Of a DNA stretch of 64,000 nucleotides, positions 50,651 through 59,876 are shown one piece after another; position 1 is the first letter of the stretch, and each line of letters opens with the position of its first letter. Below the pieces are notes generated by a model. That model was not told where the DNA came from, made no database searches, and worked only from the letters and a program-made list of their open reading frames with translations. Position numbers and translations under genes: made by a program. The stretch comes from Gramella sp. MT6 (GTDB taxonomy: Bacteria > Bacteroidota > Bacteroidia > Flavobacteriales > Flavobacteriaceae): contig NZ_CP048410.1 in NCBI RefSeq assembly GCF_019357415.1, forward strand, positions 3,374,501 through 3,438,500. The letters are read 5' to 3'.

Positions 50651-52864
50651 ATGAGTAAAACAATCATTATTTCCAACCGATTACCACTGCAAATTTCAAT
50701 TGAAAATGGCAAACTGGATGTTACTCCAAGTGTAGGAGGACTCGCAACTGGTTTAAAATCATTTCATAAGGATGGAGATAGTGTTTGGATTGGATGGCCC
50801 GGATTAACTGAAGAAGAAATACCTGCAGATCTTAAAGAAGATGTTCAGAAAAAAGCCAGAGAAGAGAATTGCGTGGCTGTTCATTTAACTTCAAATGAGA
50901 TCGATGGTTTTTATTATGGTTTCAGCAACCGTACCATCTGGCCTCTTTTCCATTATTTTATGGAATATACAGAGTCTGATGATGAATACTGGAGAATCTA
51001 CAAGCAGGTTAATCAGAAATATGCAGATGAGATCCTGAAGCATTATGAAGAAGGCGATGTTATCTGGGTACATGATTACCAATTGCTCTTAGTTCCAAAC
51101 ATGATAAGAGAACAAAGACCTGAAGCGGTTATTGGTTTCTTTAACCATATTCCATTTCCTTCTTACGAGGTCTTCAGAACTCTGCCATGGAGAGATGAAG
51201 TCTTAAAAGGGGTTCTTGGTGCAGACCTCATTGGTTTTCACACCTATGACTATGAACGTCACTTTTTAAGTTCGGTGAGTCGTATTTTGAGGCACCAGGT
51301 AGATTTTAATGAGATCACTTTGCCAGACAGAATTGTAAAGGTCGACTCATTCCCGATGGGGATAGATTATAAAAAATTTGAGCAGGCTGCCCTGGATCAT
51401 TTTGAAAGTACCTCGGCAGATCAATCTGAATTGCAAAGAAGACTGGATCATCACCTGGAAGCAACACCAGATGCCAAGATGATCCTGAGCATAGACCGCC
51501 TGGATTACACCAAAGGTATTGCCCACAGGATTAGGGCTTACGAATATTTCCTGGATAAGAATCCTGAATATATTGAAAAAGTTAGACTTGTGATGCTCGC
51601 GGTGCCTTCAAGATCAAATGTTCCGCAGTATAGAAGATTAAAGAGGGAAATAGACGAACTGGTTGGTAGAATAAACGGTAAATTCTCGACAGTGAGTTGG
51701 ACTCCAATCTGGTATTTCTATCGTTCCATGCCTTTCAATAACCTGATAGACCTTTATACTACCTGTGATATTGCACTGCTCACGCCTATTCGTGACGGTA
51801 TGAACCTCGTAGCGAAAGAATATATTGCCACCAGGACAAATCACACCGGGGTTCTTATTCTAAGTGAAATGGCCGGTGCCGCTCACGAAATGAATGAAGC
51901 TCTAATAATAAACCCTAATAATTTCGAGCAGGTTTCAGAAGCTCTCAAAACAGCCTTTGAGATGCCTAAGGAGGAACAGATCGAGAGAAATAAAATGCTT
52001 CAGAAAAGGCTTCGAAGATATAGTGTTGAAAAATGGGCTAATGATTTTATGAAAGCTCTTCGGGCTACCAAAGAGAACCGTGATTCCTTTAAATCTATTA
52101 GAATCACACCAGATATTTCTGAAGATATCATGGAACAATTTAGAAATGCTAAAAGAAGAGTCCTCTTTATAGATTACGATGGTACCCTGGTGAATTTTGT
52201 GGATAAACCAGAAAACGCACGTCCAGATGAGGACCTAAAAGAATTGATACGATCTCTTAATGCGCAAGAGAATACCGATGTAATACTTATTAGTGGACGC
52301 GATAAACATACTTTGGGAAGCTGGTGGAAAGATGTTCCTGTAGAACTTATTTCTGAACATGGAGTCTGGATGAGGCAGATCGACGGGGAATGGGAATTAT
52401 CTGAAAATGTAAAAAGTGAATGGATGGACGCCGTAAGACCTGTGATCGAAAATTTTGTAGACAGAACTCCCGGTACTTTTATCGAAGAGAAGAATTATTC
52501 ACTGGCCTGGCATTATAGAAAAGCAGATCCGGAATTAGGTGAGATTCGTGCCAATGAACTTAGTACGGTGCTCAAAGAATTGATCTCCAACCGCGGTTTG
52601 AGTGTGCTAGAAGGAAATAAAGTACTGGAAATTAAAAGCAGCGATGTAAATAAAGGGAAAGCATCTTCAAAAAAACTGATCGGCAAGGACTATGATTTCA
52701 TTTTTGCAATTGGAGACGACTGGACAGATGAATATATGTTCCAGGAATTACCTGAATCTTCCTATACTGTGAAGGTTGGTATTAAAAAAACCAGCGCCAG
52801 ATATTACGTGGAAGGCACGCCTAAGGTTCGAACTTTACTTGAAAAATTCAAAGAAAATCTCTAG
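50651..52864 (+). CDS. otsAB: Bifunctional trehalose-6-phosphate synthase/phosphatase
   Basis: This 737-residue fusion makes trehalose from UDP-glucose and glucose 6-phosphate. The GT20 synthase (about 1-465) has VGGLATGLKSF at the donor loop, WVHDYQLLLVPNMIREQRP, DRLDYTKGIAHRIRAYEYFL and GMNLVAKEYIATR. The HAD phosphatase (about 500-730) has FIDYDGTLVNF with both Asp residues, LISGRDKHTL and the late AIGDDWTDEYMF. All catalytic motifs of both halves look intact, so both steps are probably catalysed by one chain. It is divergent from the GH15 gene and lies beside two MscS channels, consistent with trehalose as compatible solute. Confidence 0.94.
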   Translation: MSKTIIISNRLPLQISIENGKLDVTPSVGGLATGLKSFHKDGDSVWIGWPGLTEEEIPADLKEDVQKKAREENCVAVHLTSNEIDGFYYGFSNRTIWPLFHYFMEYTESDDEYWRIYKQVNQKYADEILKHYEEGDVIWVHDYQLLLVPNMIREQRPEAVIGFFNHIPFPSYEVFRTLPWRDEVLKGVLGADLIGFHTYDYERHFLSSVSRILRHQVDFNEITLPDRIVKVDSFPMGIDYKKFEQAALDHFESTSADQSELQRRLDHHLEATPDAKMILSIDRLDYTKGIAHRIRAYEYFLDKNPEYIEKVRLVMLAVPSRSNVPQYRRLKREIDELVGRINGKFSTVSWTPIWYFYRSMPFNNLIDLYTTCDIALLTPIRDGMNLVAKEYIATRTNHTGVLILSEMAGAAHEMNEALIINPNNFEQVSEALKTAFEMPKEEQIERNKMLQKRLRRYSVEKWANDFMKALRATKENRDSFKSIRITPDISEDIMEQFRNAKRRVLFIDYDGTLVNFVDKPENARPDEDLKELIRSLNAQENTDVILISGRDKHTLGSWWKDVPVELISEHGVWMRQIDGEWELSENVKSEWMDAVRPVIENFVDRTPGTFIEEKNYSLAWHYRKADPELGEIRANELSTVLKELISNRGLSVLEGNKVLEIKSSDVNKGKASSKKLIGKDYDFIFAIGDDWTDEYMFQELPESSYTVKVGIKKTSARYYVEGTPKVRTLLEKFKENL

Positions 52865-52932
52865 TAAAAATTCAATGTTAAATTAATTAGGAATTAAGCT
52901 GAAAGTTTAAATATACATTAACTCATCAGCTA

Positions 52933-52962
52933 TTGTAGCGACCTGTTTTCTGCTTAATTTTA
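52933..52962 (+). promoter_or_regulatory. Candidate promoter of the YtxH gene
   Basis: TTG (52933-52935), exactly 19 bases, then TAATTTTA (52955-52962), one mismatch from TAnnTTTG. Its position places the transcript start near 52968, after the upstream ATG at 52967, supporting the internal ATG at 53003 as start. Confidence 0.5.
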
Positions 52963-53002
52963 TCATATGAATTTAAATCGAACCAATTTAAAACCAAATA
53001 CT

Positions 53003-53287
53003 ATGAAATCAGGAAAATTGTTATTAGGATTAGTTTCCGGAGCTGTTGCAGGAGCAGTAGTTGGGCTTTTATACGCACCTAAAAAAGGAAAAGATACCCG
53101 TAAGGCTATCACTGAAAAAGGAGATGATTATATCAAAGGCGCTAACAAAAGTATCCACGACTTTACAGATTCAATAAATCATAAAGTAGACGCTCTTAAA
53201 GCCAGAACAAAAGCAAATTTAGCAAGTTCTAAATCTGAAGAGAAAATTAACAAGGCTAAAGCAGAAATGCACGACGTAGCGAGTTAA
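53003..53287 (+). CDS. YtxH domain-containing small membrane protein
   Basis: This protein has about 94 residues and begins MKSGKLLLGLVSGAVAGAVV, with one Gly/Ala-rich transmembrane helix followed by GLLYAPKKGKDTRKAITEKG, the YtxH family signature. The rest is a charged amphipathic helix ending in many Lys and Ala (KTKANLASSKSEEKINKAKA). YtxH proteins are general-stress or desiccation-linked in Bacillus, with unknown mechanism. The upstream in-frame ATG at 52967 would add 12 residues, but the promoter places it at or before the transcript start. It follows otsAB and may share its stress context. Confidence 0.85.
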   Translation: MKSGKLLLGLVSGAVAGAVVGLLYAPKKGKDTRKAITEKGDDYIKGANKSIHDFTDSINHKVDALKARTKANLASSKSEEKINKAKAEMHDVAS

Positions 53288-53309
53288 TTCATAGAAAATA
53301 TTATATTTC

Positions 53310-53345
53310 AATGCCCCGGGGAGACTTCTCGGGGCATTCTTTTTT
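53310..53345 (+). terminator. Terminator of the YtxH gene
   Basis: AATGCCCCG and CGGGGCATT form a 9-bp GC-rich stem (53311-53338) with further pairing inside the loop, followed by a T-run. Confidence 0.9.
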
Positions 53346-53392
53346 ATATCCTCAAAACTTCTGTATTTTAGAAGGCTCATAAAAAGAAAAAT

Positions 53393-54745
53393 ATGAAATT
53401 ATCCCCTCGAAAAATCCTAACTTTTATTACCCTATCTGGATTAACCTTTTTTGCTAATGCCCAGGAAACCGATCAACGATTATATGATATCATAGATGAA
53501 GTCTCAGCAGATAGTATTGAACACGATATTAGAAAACTGGCTGGCTTCGGAACAAGAAATACCTTCAGTGATACCGTTTCTGATACTCGTGGTATAGGCG
53601 CTGCCAGAAGATGGATAAGATCTGAGTTTGAAAATATATCCTCTAAATGTGATAATTGTCTGGATGTTTTTTACCAAAAAGATTATGTGACTCCAGAAGA
53701 TGGAGAACGTATTCCTAAAGAAGCCTGGGTAGTAAATGTAGTCGCTATTCAAAAAGGTACCAAGTATCCTAATCGTTATGTCATTATGAGTGGTGATATA
53801 GATTCTCGTGCCAGCAATACTATGGATTTTACTACAGATGCTCCGGGTGCCAATGACAATGCCAGCGGAATGGCAGGTACTATTGAAGCTGCTCGGGTGT
53901 TATCAAAATATAATTTTGAAAGCAGTATTATTTATGTAGGCCTGTCGGGTGAAGAGCAGGGACTTTTCGGAGGAAAAGGTCTGGCGGAATATGCCAAAAA
54001 GAATAACTGGGATATCATCGGGATTCTTAATAATGATATGATCGGAAATATTGAAGGCGTAGACGGAGTCATTGATAATAGAAGTTTCAGGATCTTTTCT
54101 GAACCTGTCCCTCCTACCGAAACTGAACGCGAAAGAGAAATGAGAAGGTTCTACGGTGGCGAAGTTGATGGAATATCCAGACAATTGGCAAGATACATTC
54201 ATGATCATGTAGAAACTTATATGCCAGAGATGAACCCCATGATGATCTATCGTTTAGACAGGTTTGGACGTGGCGGGCATCACAGGCCTTTCAATGACCT
54301 TGGATTTGCCGGGGTAAGAATCATGGAGGCACATGAGAACTACAATCGTCAGCATCAGGACATCCGTACCGAAAACGGTATTAATTATGGGGATGTGGTT
54401 GAAGGTGTAAATTTTGAGTATGCTAAGAAATTAACTGCAGTGAATGCTATAAACCTCGCAAGTCTTGCCTGGGCACCACCCGCACCGGCCAAGGTAGAAA
54501 TTGGAGGAATCGTTGAGCCAAATACAAAATTAAGGTGGGAAGCTGTAGACGGAGATATCGCCGGCTATAAGATATACTGGAGAGATACCACTGCCCCACA
54601 ATGGCAACATTCTAGATTTGTAGGTGATGTTACCGAATTTACTTTAGACGGAATTGTAATAGATAACTATTTATTCGGAGTTGCAGCTGTTGGAAAAAAT
54701 GGCCATGAGAGTCTGGTGGTTTTTCCTTCGGGCACTTTTAGATAA
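53393..54745 (+). CDS. Secreted M28 family aminopeptidase with Fn3-like tail
   Basis: This 450-residue secreted metallopeptidase has a signal peptide (about 1-23, ending FFANAQ). The M28 zinc-ligand pattern includes ASNTMDFTTDAPGANDNASG (bridging Asp near 154), GLSGEEQGLFGG (catalytic Glu-Glu), LNNDMIGN and a late His in GRGGHHRPFND. The C-terminal ~100 residues are predicted beta, with GYKIYWRDTTAPQW and FGVAAVGKNGHES, a fibronectin type III-like module. It probably releases N-terminal amino acids from peptides in the periplasm or outside. The next gene starts 15 bases after its stop. Confidence 0.9.
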   Translation: MKLSPRKILTFITLSGLTFFANAQETDQRLYDIIDEVSADSIEHDIRKLAGFGTRNTFSDTVSDTRGIGAARRWIRSEFENISSKCDNCLDVFYQKDYVTPEDGERIPKEAWVVNVVAIQKGTKYPNRYVIMSGDIDSRASNTMDFTTDAPGANDNASGMAGTIEAARVLSKYNFESSIIYVGLSGEEQGLFGGKGLAEYAKKNNWDIIGILNNDMIGNIEGVDGVIDNRSFRIFSEPVPPTETEREREMRRFYGGEVDGISRQLARYIHDHVETYMPEMNPMMIYRLDRFGRGGHHRPFNDLGFAGVRIMEAHENYNRQHQDIRTENGINYGDVVEGVNFEYAKKLTAVNAINLASLAWAPPAPAKVEIGGIVEPNTKLRWEAVDGDIAGYKIYWRDTTAPQWQHSRFVGDVTEFTLDGIVIDNYLFGVAAVGKNGHESLVVFPSGTFR

Positions 54746-54760
54746 GAAATATTCAATATT

Positions 54761-55615
54761 ATGAAAAATCTTAGATCAGGATTCCTGTTGATTCTTTTTT
54801 TTTCACTCCTAATTTCCTGTAAAAATAACAGTGAAAAGGGTGAAGATGTTTCAACAAATGAAAAGAGCCAGGTAAACGATAAGAGCTCTGAAACAGGCGA
54901 ACTTTCAAATTCTCCAAGGCATCATGAATGGGTAACCCTTTCACATGGCGATAGGGAGTTTGAAGCATTTGTGGTTTATCCAGAATCTAAGGAGAAAGCA
55001 AAACCGGTAATAGTTATTCATGAAAACCGGGGATTGAACGATTGGGCTCGTCTGTTTGCAGACAAACTTGCAGCACAAGGCTACCTCGTAATAGCTCCAG
55101 ATCTTATTTCGAATACCGTGGAAGGGAAAAAGAAAACCACAGATTTCGAAAATCCTGATGCATCGAGAGAAGCGATCTATGACCTGGATAAGGATCAGGT
55201 TACTGCAGATCTCAATGCAGCTTATGAATACATTAAAAATGATCCCGCTTCTACTGGAGAAGTTGCCGTAGTAGGTTTCTGCTGGGGAGGCTCACAAACC
55301 TTTAGATACGCTACAAATAATCCTGATATAACTTCAGCTCATGTATTTTATGGGACTGCACCAAAAGATGAAGAAGTATTCTCAAATATCAATGCACCCG
55401 TTTACGGATATTATGGAGAAAATGATAACAGGGTCAACTCTACTATTGAAGAAACTGAAAAGTATATGAAAGCAGCCGGAAAGACTTATGACTATAAGAT
55501 CTATGATAATGCCGGCCATGCCTTTATGAGAAGTGGGCATCAACCAGATGGTGAGCCGGGTAATAAAAAAGCCCATGACCAGGCCTGGGACAGATTACTT
55601 AAAAACCTGAAATAG
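54761..55615 (+). CDS. Dienelactone hydrolase family lipoprotein
   Basis: This 284-residue lipoprotein has a signal ending SLLISCKNN (Cys20), a polar linker (about 21-50) and a dienelactone-hydrolase alpha/beta domain. The triad is complete: Cys174 in VGFCWGGSQ, Asp in GENDNRVN and His in NAGHAFMRSG. The early HENRGLNDWARLFADKLA segment is also typical. DLH enzymes hydrolyse lactones or esters; the export signal and the absence of any catechol-degradation genes here argue against the chlorocatechol role, and the substrate is unknown. It follows the M28 peptidase gene and may be cotranscribed with it. Confidence 0.87.
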   Translation: MKNLRSGFLLILFFSLLISCKNNSEKGEDVSTNEKSQVNDKSSETGELSNSPRHHEWVTLSHGDREFEAFVVYPESKEKAKPVIVIHENRGLNDWARLFADKLAAQGYLVIAPDLISNTVEGKKKTTDFENPDASREAIYDLDKDQVTADLNAAYEYIKNDPASTGEVAVVGFCWGGSQTFRYATNNPDITSAHVFYGTAPKDEEVFSNINAPVYGYYGENDNRVNSTIEETEKYMKAAGKTYDYKIYDNAGHAFMRSGHQPDGEPGNKKAHDQAWDRLLKNLK

Positions 55616-55671
55616 GAAATCTTTCGAAATGATTATTTCTGGGGTCGGAAAATTGACTTTGTGGTAATATC

Positions 55672-56637
55672 CTAAATGATGTTTTCCCTTTCCGAATGGT
55701 GGATAGCTTTTTCACTATCTCTGAAGTAGCAGGTACTAACATTCAGAGTTTCCAGGTTAGACAAAACCTTCTGAACCTTTCCGTTCTGCTTACTGGTGGT
55801 TTGCCTTATATAAACAGCTTTGATATTCATGGGAAAGGTTTTACAGATCCTTTCATATAAATAGGGATCATGCTGTGAATCATCACCAAGAAGCACATAT
55901 TTAAGGTTGGGATAGAACGAAATAATATCCTTGATCTTAATAAACTTATGATCGTGGTTCCCCCTTCCAGTACTTACAAAATCGCGTAATCCAGTCTTGA
56001 TCTTTTTAAGCTTGATTACTGCCTTCGGAAGTTCATGCATATCGGCAAATTCAGCGATGAAATCATATAAATTCCATTCGCTACTGGAAACATAGAAAAA
56101 GGAGTTCGTCGCCTCTTTACTGTTCTGTCCGGCCTGACTAAGCCGAGTATAATGTTTCACCACATCGTCAAACACCTTTCTTTTATTGATGTTCTTGGAA
56201 AGCATCACGTAAAGCTTTTTAAAAAGACTATTACTATGTGATATCAGGAAAGTATCATCTATATCTGATATTATGGCCAGTTTACTTGGATAAGGTTTTA
56301 AAAGCTCACCTTTTTCTATCATCCCAAACTCATACATTTTGCAAGTCACTTCATATTCATGCCAGCCTGGTTCTAGCGGAGTATTATACGGAATGGTAAA
56401 TCTAAAATAACCGTCCTTCTGGGTCTTCGTAGTTACGTCCAGATCTCTGAACTTTAGTCTGACCTTAAAATTTTCCAGAGGCTTGATCCTGAATTTATGA
56501 AGTATAGCATGCGCATGCTTAATACCTTTCTTATCAATACTGAATTTATCTGGCGCCCAGGATTCAAATAAATGTCCGAAAACTACAAGTTCTTCATCAT
56601 TCACATATCCACGGTACAACTTAAGGTCTAGTTTCAA
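55672..56637 (-). CDS. App1-family phosphatidate phosphatase (DUF2183)
   Basis: This 321-residue protein carries the App1 catalytic signature LAIISDIDDTFLISHS (DxDxT, about residue 128), a HAD-like motif. The second conserved block FFYVSSSEWNLYDFIAEFAD and ISFYPNLKYVLLGDDSQHDP complete the site. The N-terminal ~110 residues are beta-rich. Yeast App1 dephosphorylates phosphatidate to diacylglycerol; bacterial homologues are largely uncharacterised. It is divergent from a diacylglycerol kinase-type gene with 71 bases between the starts, so the pair may control the phosphatidate/diacylglycerol balance. That link is inferred. Confidence 0.87.
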   Translation of the reverse strand: MKLDLKLYRGYVNDEELVVFGHLFESWAPDKFSIDKKGIKHAHAILHKFRIKPLENFKVRLKFRDLDVTTKTQKDGYFRFTIPYNTPLEPGWHEYEVTCKMYEFGMIEKGELLKPYPSKLAIISDIDDTFLISHSNSLFKKLYVMLSKNINKRKVFDDVVKHYTRLSQAGQNSKEATNSFFYVSSSEWNLYDFIAEFADMHELPKAVIKLKKIKTGLRDFVSTGRGNHDHKFIKIKDIISFYPNLKYVLLGDDSQHDPYLYERICKTFPMNIKAVYIRQTTSKQNGKVQKVLSNLETLNVSTCYFRDSEKAIHHSERENII

Positions 56638-56708
56638 AATATTGGCCTTTTTTTAAAATTCCTTCAATCCAAAATACTTAATTTTAGGCGTTTCATAAAG
56701 ATTACAGA

Positions 56709-57581
56709 ATGAATTTTAAGGAAGTTTTATTGATTGTAAATCCTATTTCAGGGCATACTGACAAAAAAAGGATCATTTCCAGGGTAAAGGAACATATGGC
56801 AGAGATCCAGGCGGGTTTTCATATGTATATGACTACCGGAGAAAATGATGTAGAAAAAATTCAGTCAGAGATTAAAGAGAATAAAATTGACCGGGTACTT
56901 GTTGCTGGTGGAGATGGCACCATTAACATGGTTGCAGAAGCCATTAAGAAATACGATCTCACGCTCGGGATAATACCTGCAGGATCTGCTAATGGTTTAG
57001 CCGTAAATTTTGAACTTCCTGAAGAACTTAACGCCCAGATAGAGGTCGCCCTGGGAGATCATTATATAGATCTAGATCTGCTTTGCTTAAATGATATTAT
57101 CTGTCTGCATATGAGCGATCTGGGCATTAATGCTGAACTCATCAGGAATTATGAGAATTCTTCTATTAGAGGAAAGTTCGGGTATTTGATACAATCTATC
57201 CCGACTCTGATTCAGAGCGAATATCCTTTCGACTTCCTTATTGAAACCGAAGATTTTTGCAGAGAAGCAAAGGCAGTTTTACTGGGATTTGCCAATGTTA
57301 AGAAATATGGCACCGGGGCAAACGTGAATCCAAATGGAGTTCCTAATGATGGAATATTTGAAATCCTGATCTTCAAGAAATTGAGCCTTGGAGAAATACT
57401 TAAAACTCTAAGAAATGAAACCGATCTGGATCCAGAATTTGTTGAGATCGTCCCGGCAAAAAAAGCGAATGTAATTTGTAAAAAACCTGTTTCTTTTCAG
57501 GTAGACGGTGAATATATTGGCAAGGAGACACAGATAGAGATCAAAATGATCCCGGAAAAATTGAGAATAGCTATCCCGTAG
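56709..57581 (+). CDS. Diacylglycerol kinase-family lipid kinase
   Basis: This 290-residue cytoplasmic lipid kinase resembles the DgkB/YegS type. The nucleotide-binding signature VLVAGGDGTINMVAEAI (GGDGT, near residue 70) and the early VNPISGHTDKKRI are present, followed by GIIPAGSANGLAVNFEL. The C-terminal beta-domain ends with QVDGEYIG, typical of the family. The substrate (diacylglycerol, sphingosine-like or other lipid) is uncertain; sphingolipids occur in many Bacteroidota. It is divergent from App1 and convergent with the GyrI-like gene. Confidence 0.87.
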   Translation: MNFKEVLLIVNPISGHTDKKRIISRVKEHMAEIQAGFHMYMTTGENDVEKIQSEIKENKIDRVLVAGGDGTINMVAEAIKKYDLTLGIIPAGSANGLAVNFELPEELNAQIEVALGDHYIDLDLLCLNDIICLHMSDLGINAELIRNYENSSIRGKFGYLIQSIPTLIQSEYPFDFLIETEDFCREAKAVLLGFANVKKYGTGANVNPNGVPNDGIFEILIFKKLSLGEILKTLRNETDLDPEFVEIVPAKKANVICKKPVSFQVDGEYIGKETQIEIKMIPEKLRIAIP

Positions 57582-57591
57582 TTCCTACTCT

Positions 57592-58518
57592 CTATTTAGC
57601 TAAAGGAAGGAATATTTCTGCCTTCCAGTTCATATGATCACTATCTATTTTAGGATTATCGTAATAGATCTCCATTGGGCCTTCCTCTACCTCCAGCCCG
57701 AGGTCTTTAGCCATAGAGATAAGATCGAACCAGCTAACATGAGAAAGACGATAATTCCCATTGAATATAAGTTTCAGCGCCTTTTCAGAAGGGTATTTCT
57801 TTAACTGGATATTTTGTGTCTCTTTTAGGTGACTTATATCCTCCACCGGAAAGCAAAAATCAAAATCTATAAGATCTTTATCCCGATCCCAGTTGGTTAC
57901 CTTTAGAAATGGATAGCCGCGTAGGTTTGTTTTATTCTTAAGAATGTAATTTTCCAGAACTGAAATCGTACGCATCATTTCTGCTGCCTTTCCTGTAAGA
58001 GATATATTATTGGAAGAACTACAAATGCATTCCATTTCAGGAGTATTCGTAACTTCCTTTTCCGGAGTTATTTTATATTGTTCCTGATGATCCTTTAGCT
58101 CCCGCTTAAAACTTAAGATATTCTGCTTTAAAGTATCTATATAACTACTATTTTGAAACGGGTTTACAATATCTATACGATTTCCTAATTTATTTTTATC
58201 AGATAAAACATTAAGCGTTATAGCAGTTGAACTGTCATTTAATTTCTCCAGCTCCCACTTGAGCTCAAGAGAATTGGCACTATCTAATTTAATGCGCTGG
58301 GTCAGCGAATTAAAGTCGGTTCTGTCTACAATCTCAATGTCTCCTGAGTTTCCGGAAGAATTCAGTTTTTTCCATTCCGATAGCTCATATAAAACTGCTC
58401 CCGGGCCATACCTGGCGGTAGTTTCGAATTGATAATCGTACTTTTTAATAAATAGATACCAGCCAAGACCGGCAATGCAAAGGACCAGTAAGGCAATTAG
58501 ATTTTTTTTCATGTTCAA
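57592..58518 (-). CDS. Membrane-anchored GyrI-like (effector-binding) protein
   Basis: This 308-residue protein has an N-terminal anchor (about 5-23), an SRPBCC-like first part (about 24-145: YDYQFETTARYGPGAVLYEL, ending in IDTLKQNILSFKREL) and a C-terminal GyrI-like/AraC effector-binding fold (about 150-308: GKAAEMMRTISVLENYILKN, FCFPVEDI, YRLSHVSWFDLISMAKDLGL). No DNA-binding domain is present, so it is not a regulator in the usual sense. The start overlaps the haloperoxidase-family stop (ATGA), marking it as the last gene of the coupled cluster. Its role there is unknown; ligand binding at the envelope is one possibility. Confidence 0.75.
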   Translation of the reverse strand: MNMKKNLIALLVLCIAGLGWYLFIKKYDYQFETTARYGPGAVLYELSEWKKLNSSGNSGDIEIVDRTDFNSLTQRIKLDSANSLELKWELEKLNDSSTAITLNVLSDKNKLGNRIDIVNPFQNSSYIDTLKQNILSFKRELKDHQEQYKITPEKEVTNTPEMECICSSSNNISLTGKAAEMMRTISVLENYILKNKTNLRGYPFLKVTNWDRDKDLIDFDFCFPVEDISHLKETQNIQLKKYPSEKALKLIFNGNYRLSHVSWFDLISMAKDLGLEVEEGPMEIYYDNPKIDSDHMNWKAEIFLPLAK

Positions 58519-59876
58519 TTTGAAGCCAGACTTTGTTTATTGGGGCTTAATTTTAAATTCTCTACTACAAATGTACCTAGTTCACGCCCCTGTTTTAAAC
58601 CAACCTCTATAGCTGCCCGGTAGTGAATGCCACCAAATAACCTGCTATTTGCAGCTTCCCTTGAAGCTTCGTTGAAAGAATTGAAAGTCCTTACAGGAAG
58701 ACCATAATGAGTTTCGGTATCGTCTTCAAAAGAGAAATTATCACCGAAAATATCGGTTAGAACCATCGCAGCAGCACCCGAAACTACAGAATGTCCACTG
58801 GTATATTCAGGAAAAGGCGGAGTCTGTAATACAGGCGACCAATTTTCATCAATATATTTATTAATAAGCGTTTCCGGTCTTACCAGGTTGCTACGATATT
58901 TTTCATCCCAGCAACTAATAAAGGCATCGGCCATTGCAATTGACGTTCTTGTATAAGCGTAGACCGTTTTTTCAAAATCTGAATTCGATTTTCTACAGGC
59001 AATCTTTGTGATCCCGATCCAGTGACCTCCAGGAGTGATCTTTTTTGTTGCGAACATTAAATGCCCCTTCTGCGTGGATACATAAGGATTACAATCCCAG
59101 AATTTAGCTATTTCAAGCTTTTCATTTTTATCACTGTCCCCAATTTCATCCATTTCTTTTTTAACCTCATATACTTCAACCAGTTCCTTATAGAATTCAG
59201 AATCCGGTTCCATCGAAAATTCCGGCGGAGGAGCAGGTCTAAATTGATTAGCCGAATCGATCACAAAAGGTCTAATTTTCATCCAGTGTGGTTCAATCCC
59301 GTCCATATAGGAAGGCGGAGTAGGCTGCCACCTGCTTTCATCATCTGTATACAGCGAAAACTTGGGCATGGTACGAGTTTCAGCATAATTATCTTTACTC
59401 ATCCAACCTTTGATATGTTGTGCCACCTGTAACCCATATTCTTTAGATTTTCTAAAACTTTCAGGATTCTTTTTTTCCCAGCTCTTATAGATACTATCCC
59501 GGAAATTGCCAATGCGATCTTCAGAAAAGATCAGACTTTTCCCAATTTCATAAAATGCAACGATAGAAGAAATCCTGGGATTCAAACCAGCAGTATCTTT
59601 TGGTGCAGGTATAGGAGTAAGTTCATTTACCTGTCCTACTAAGCTGGAATATTCTGTTTCACCCGCCTGTAAGGCTTCATAGGCCGCGATATTTGAATAG
59701 GCGTAGATCCTGCTTGCTACCGGTGGTGAAAAGATATCATGCACCTGTATCTCTGTAAGTTTATCAACAGCGATATGATAATCTTCAGAGGATACCACAA
59801 TTGGTTCATCCTTTTTACATGAAATAAAAAGAAGCAGGGAAATCGTTACTAATATTGTATTATTTAAAAGCTTCAT
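58515..59876 (-). CDS. Vanadium-haloperoxidase/PAP2 family protein
   Basis: This 453-residue lipoprotein has a signal ending LLFISCKKDE (Cys20). The vanadate/phosphate site of the PAP2 fold shows Lys326-x6-Arg333-Pro334 (KYRSNLVRP), SGH with His362 (EYTSGHSVV) and SR-x5-H with Arg412 and His418 (SRLFGGIHYRAAIE). These support binding of vanadate or phosphate. The Asp that usually follows His418 by four residues is Ala422. Haloperoxidase or acid phosphatase activity cannot be told apart by eye. Start and stop overlap its neighbours by ATGA, within the VCBS cluster. Confidence 0.85.
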   Translation of the reverse strand: MKLLNNTILVTISLLLFISCKKDEPIVVSSEDYHIAVDKLTEIQVHDIFSPPVASRIYAYSNIAAYEALQAGETEYSSLVGQVNELTPIPAPKDTAGLNPRISSIVAFYEIGKSLIFSEDRIGNFRDSIYKSWEKKNPESFRKSKEYGLQVAQHIKGWMSKDNYAETRTMPKFSLYTDDESRWQPTPPSYMDGIEPHWMKIRPFVIDSANQFRPAPPPEFSMEPDSEFYKELVEVYEVKKEMDEIGDSDKNEKLEIAKFWDCNPYVSTQKGHLMFATKKITPGGHWIGITKIACRKSNSDFEKTVYAYTRTSIAMADAFISCWDEKYRSNLVRPETLINKYIDENWSPVLQTPPFPEYTSGHSVVSGAAAMVLTDIFGDNFSFEDDTETHYGLPVRTFNSFNEASREAANSRLFGGIHYRAAIEVGLKQGRELGTFVVENLKLSPNKQSLASN

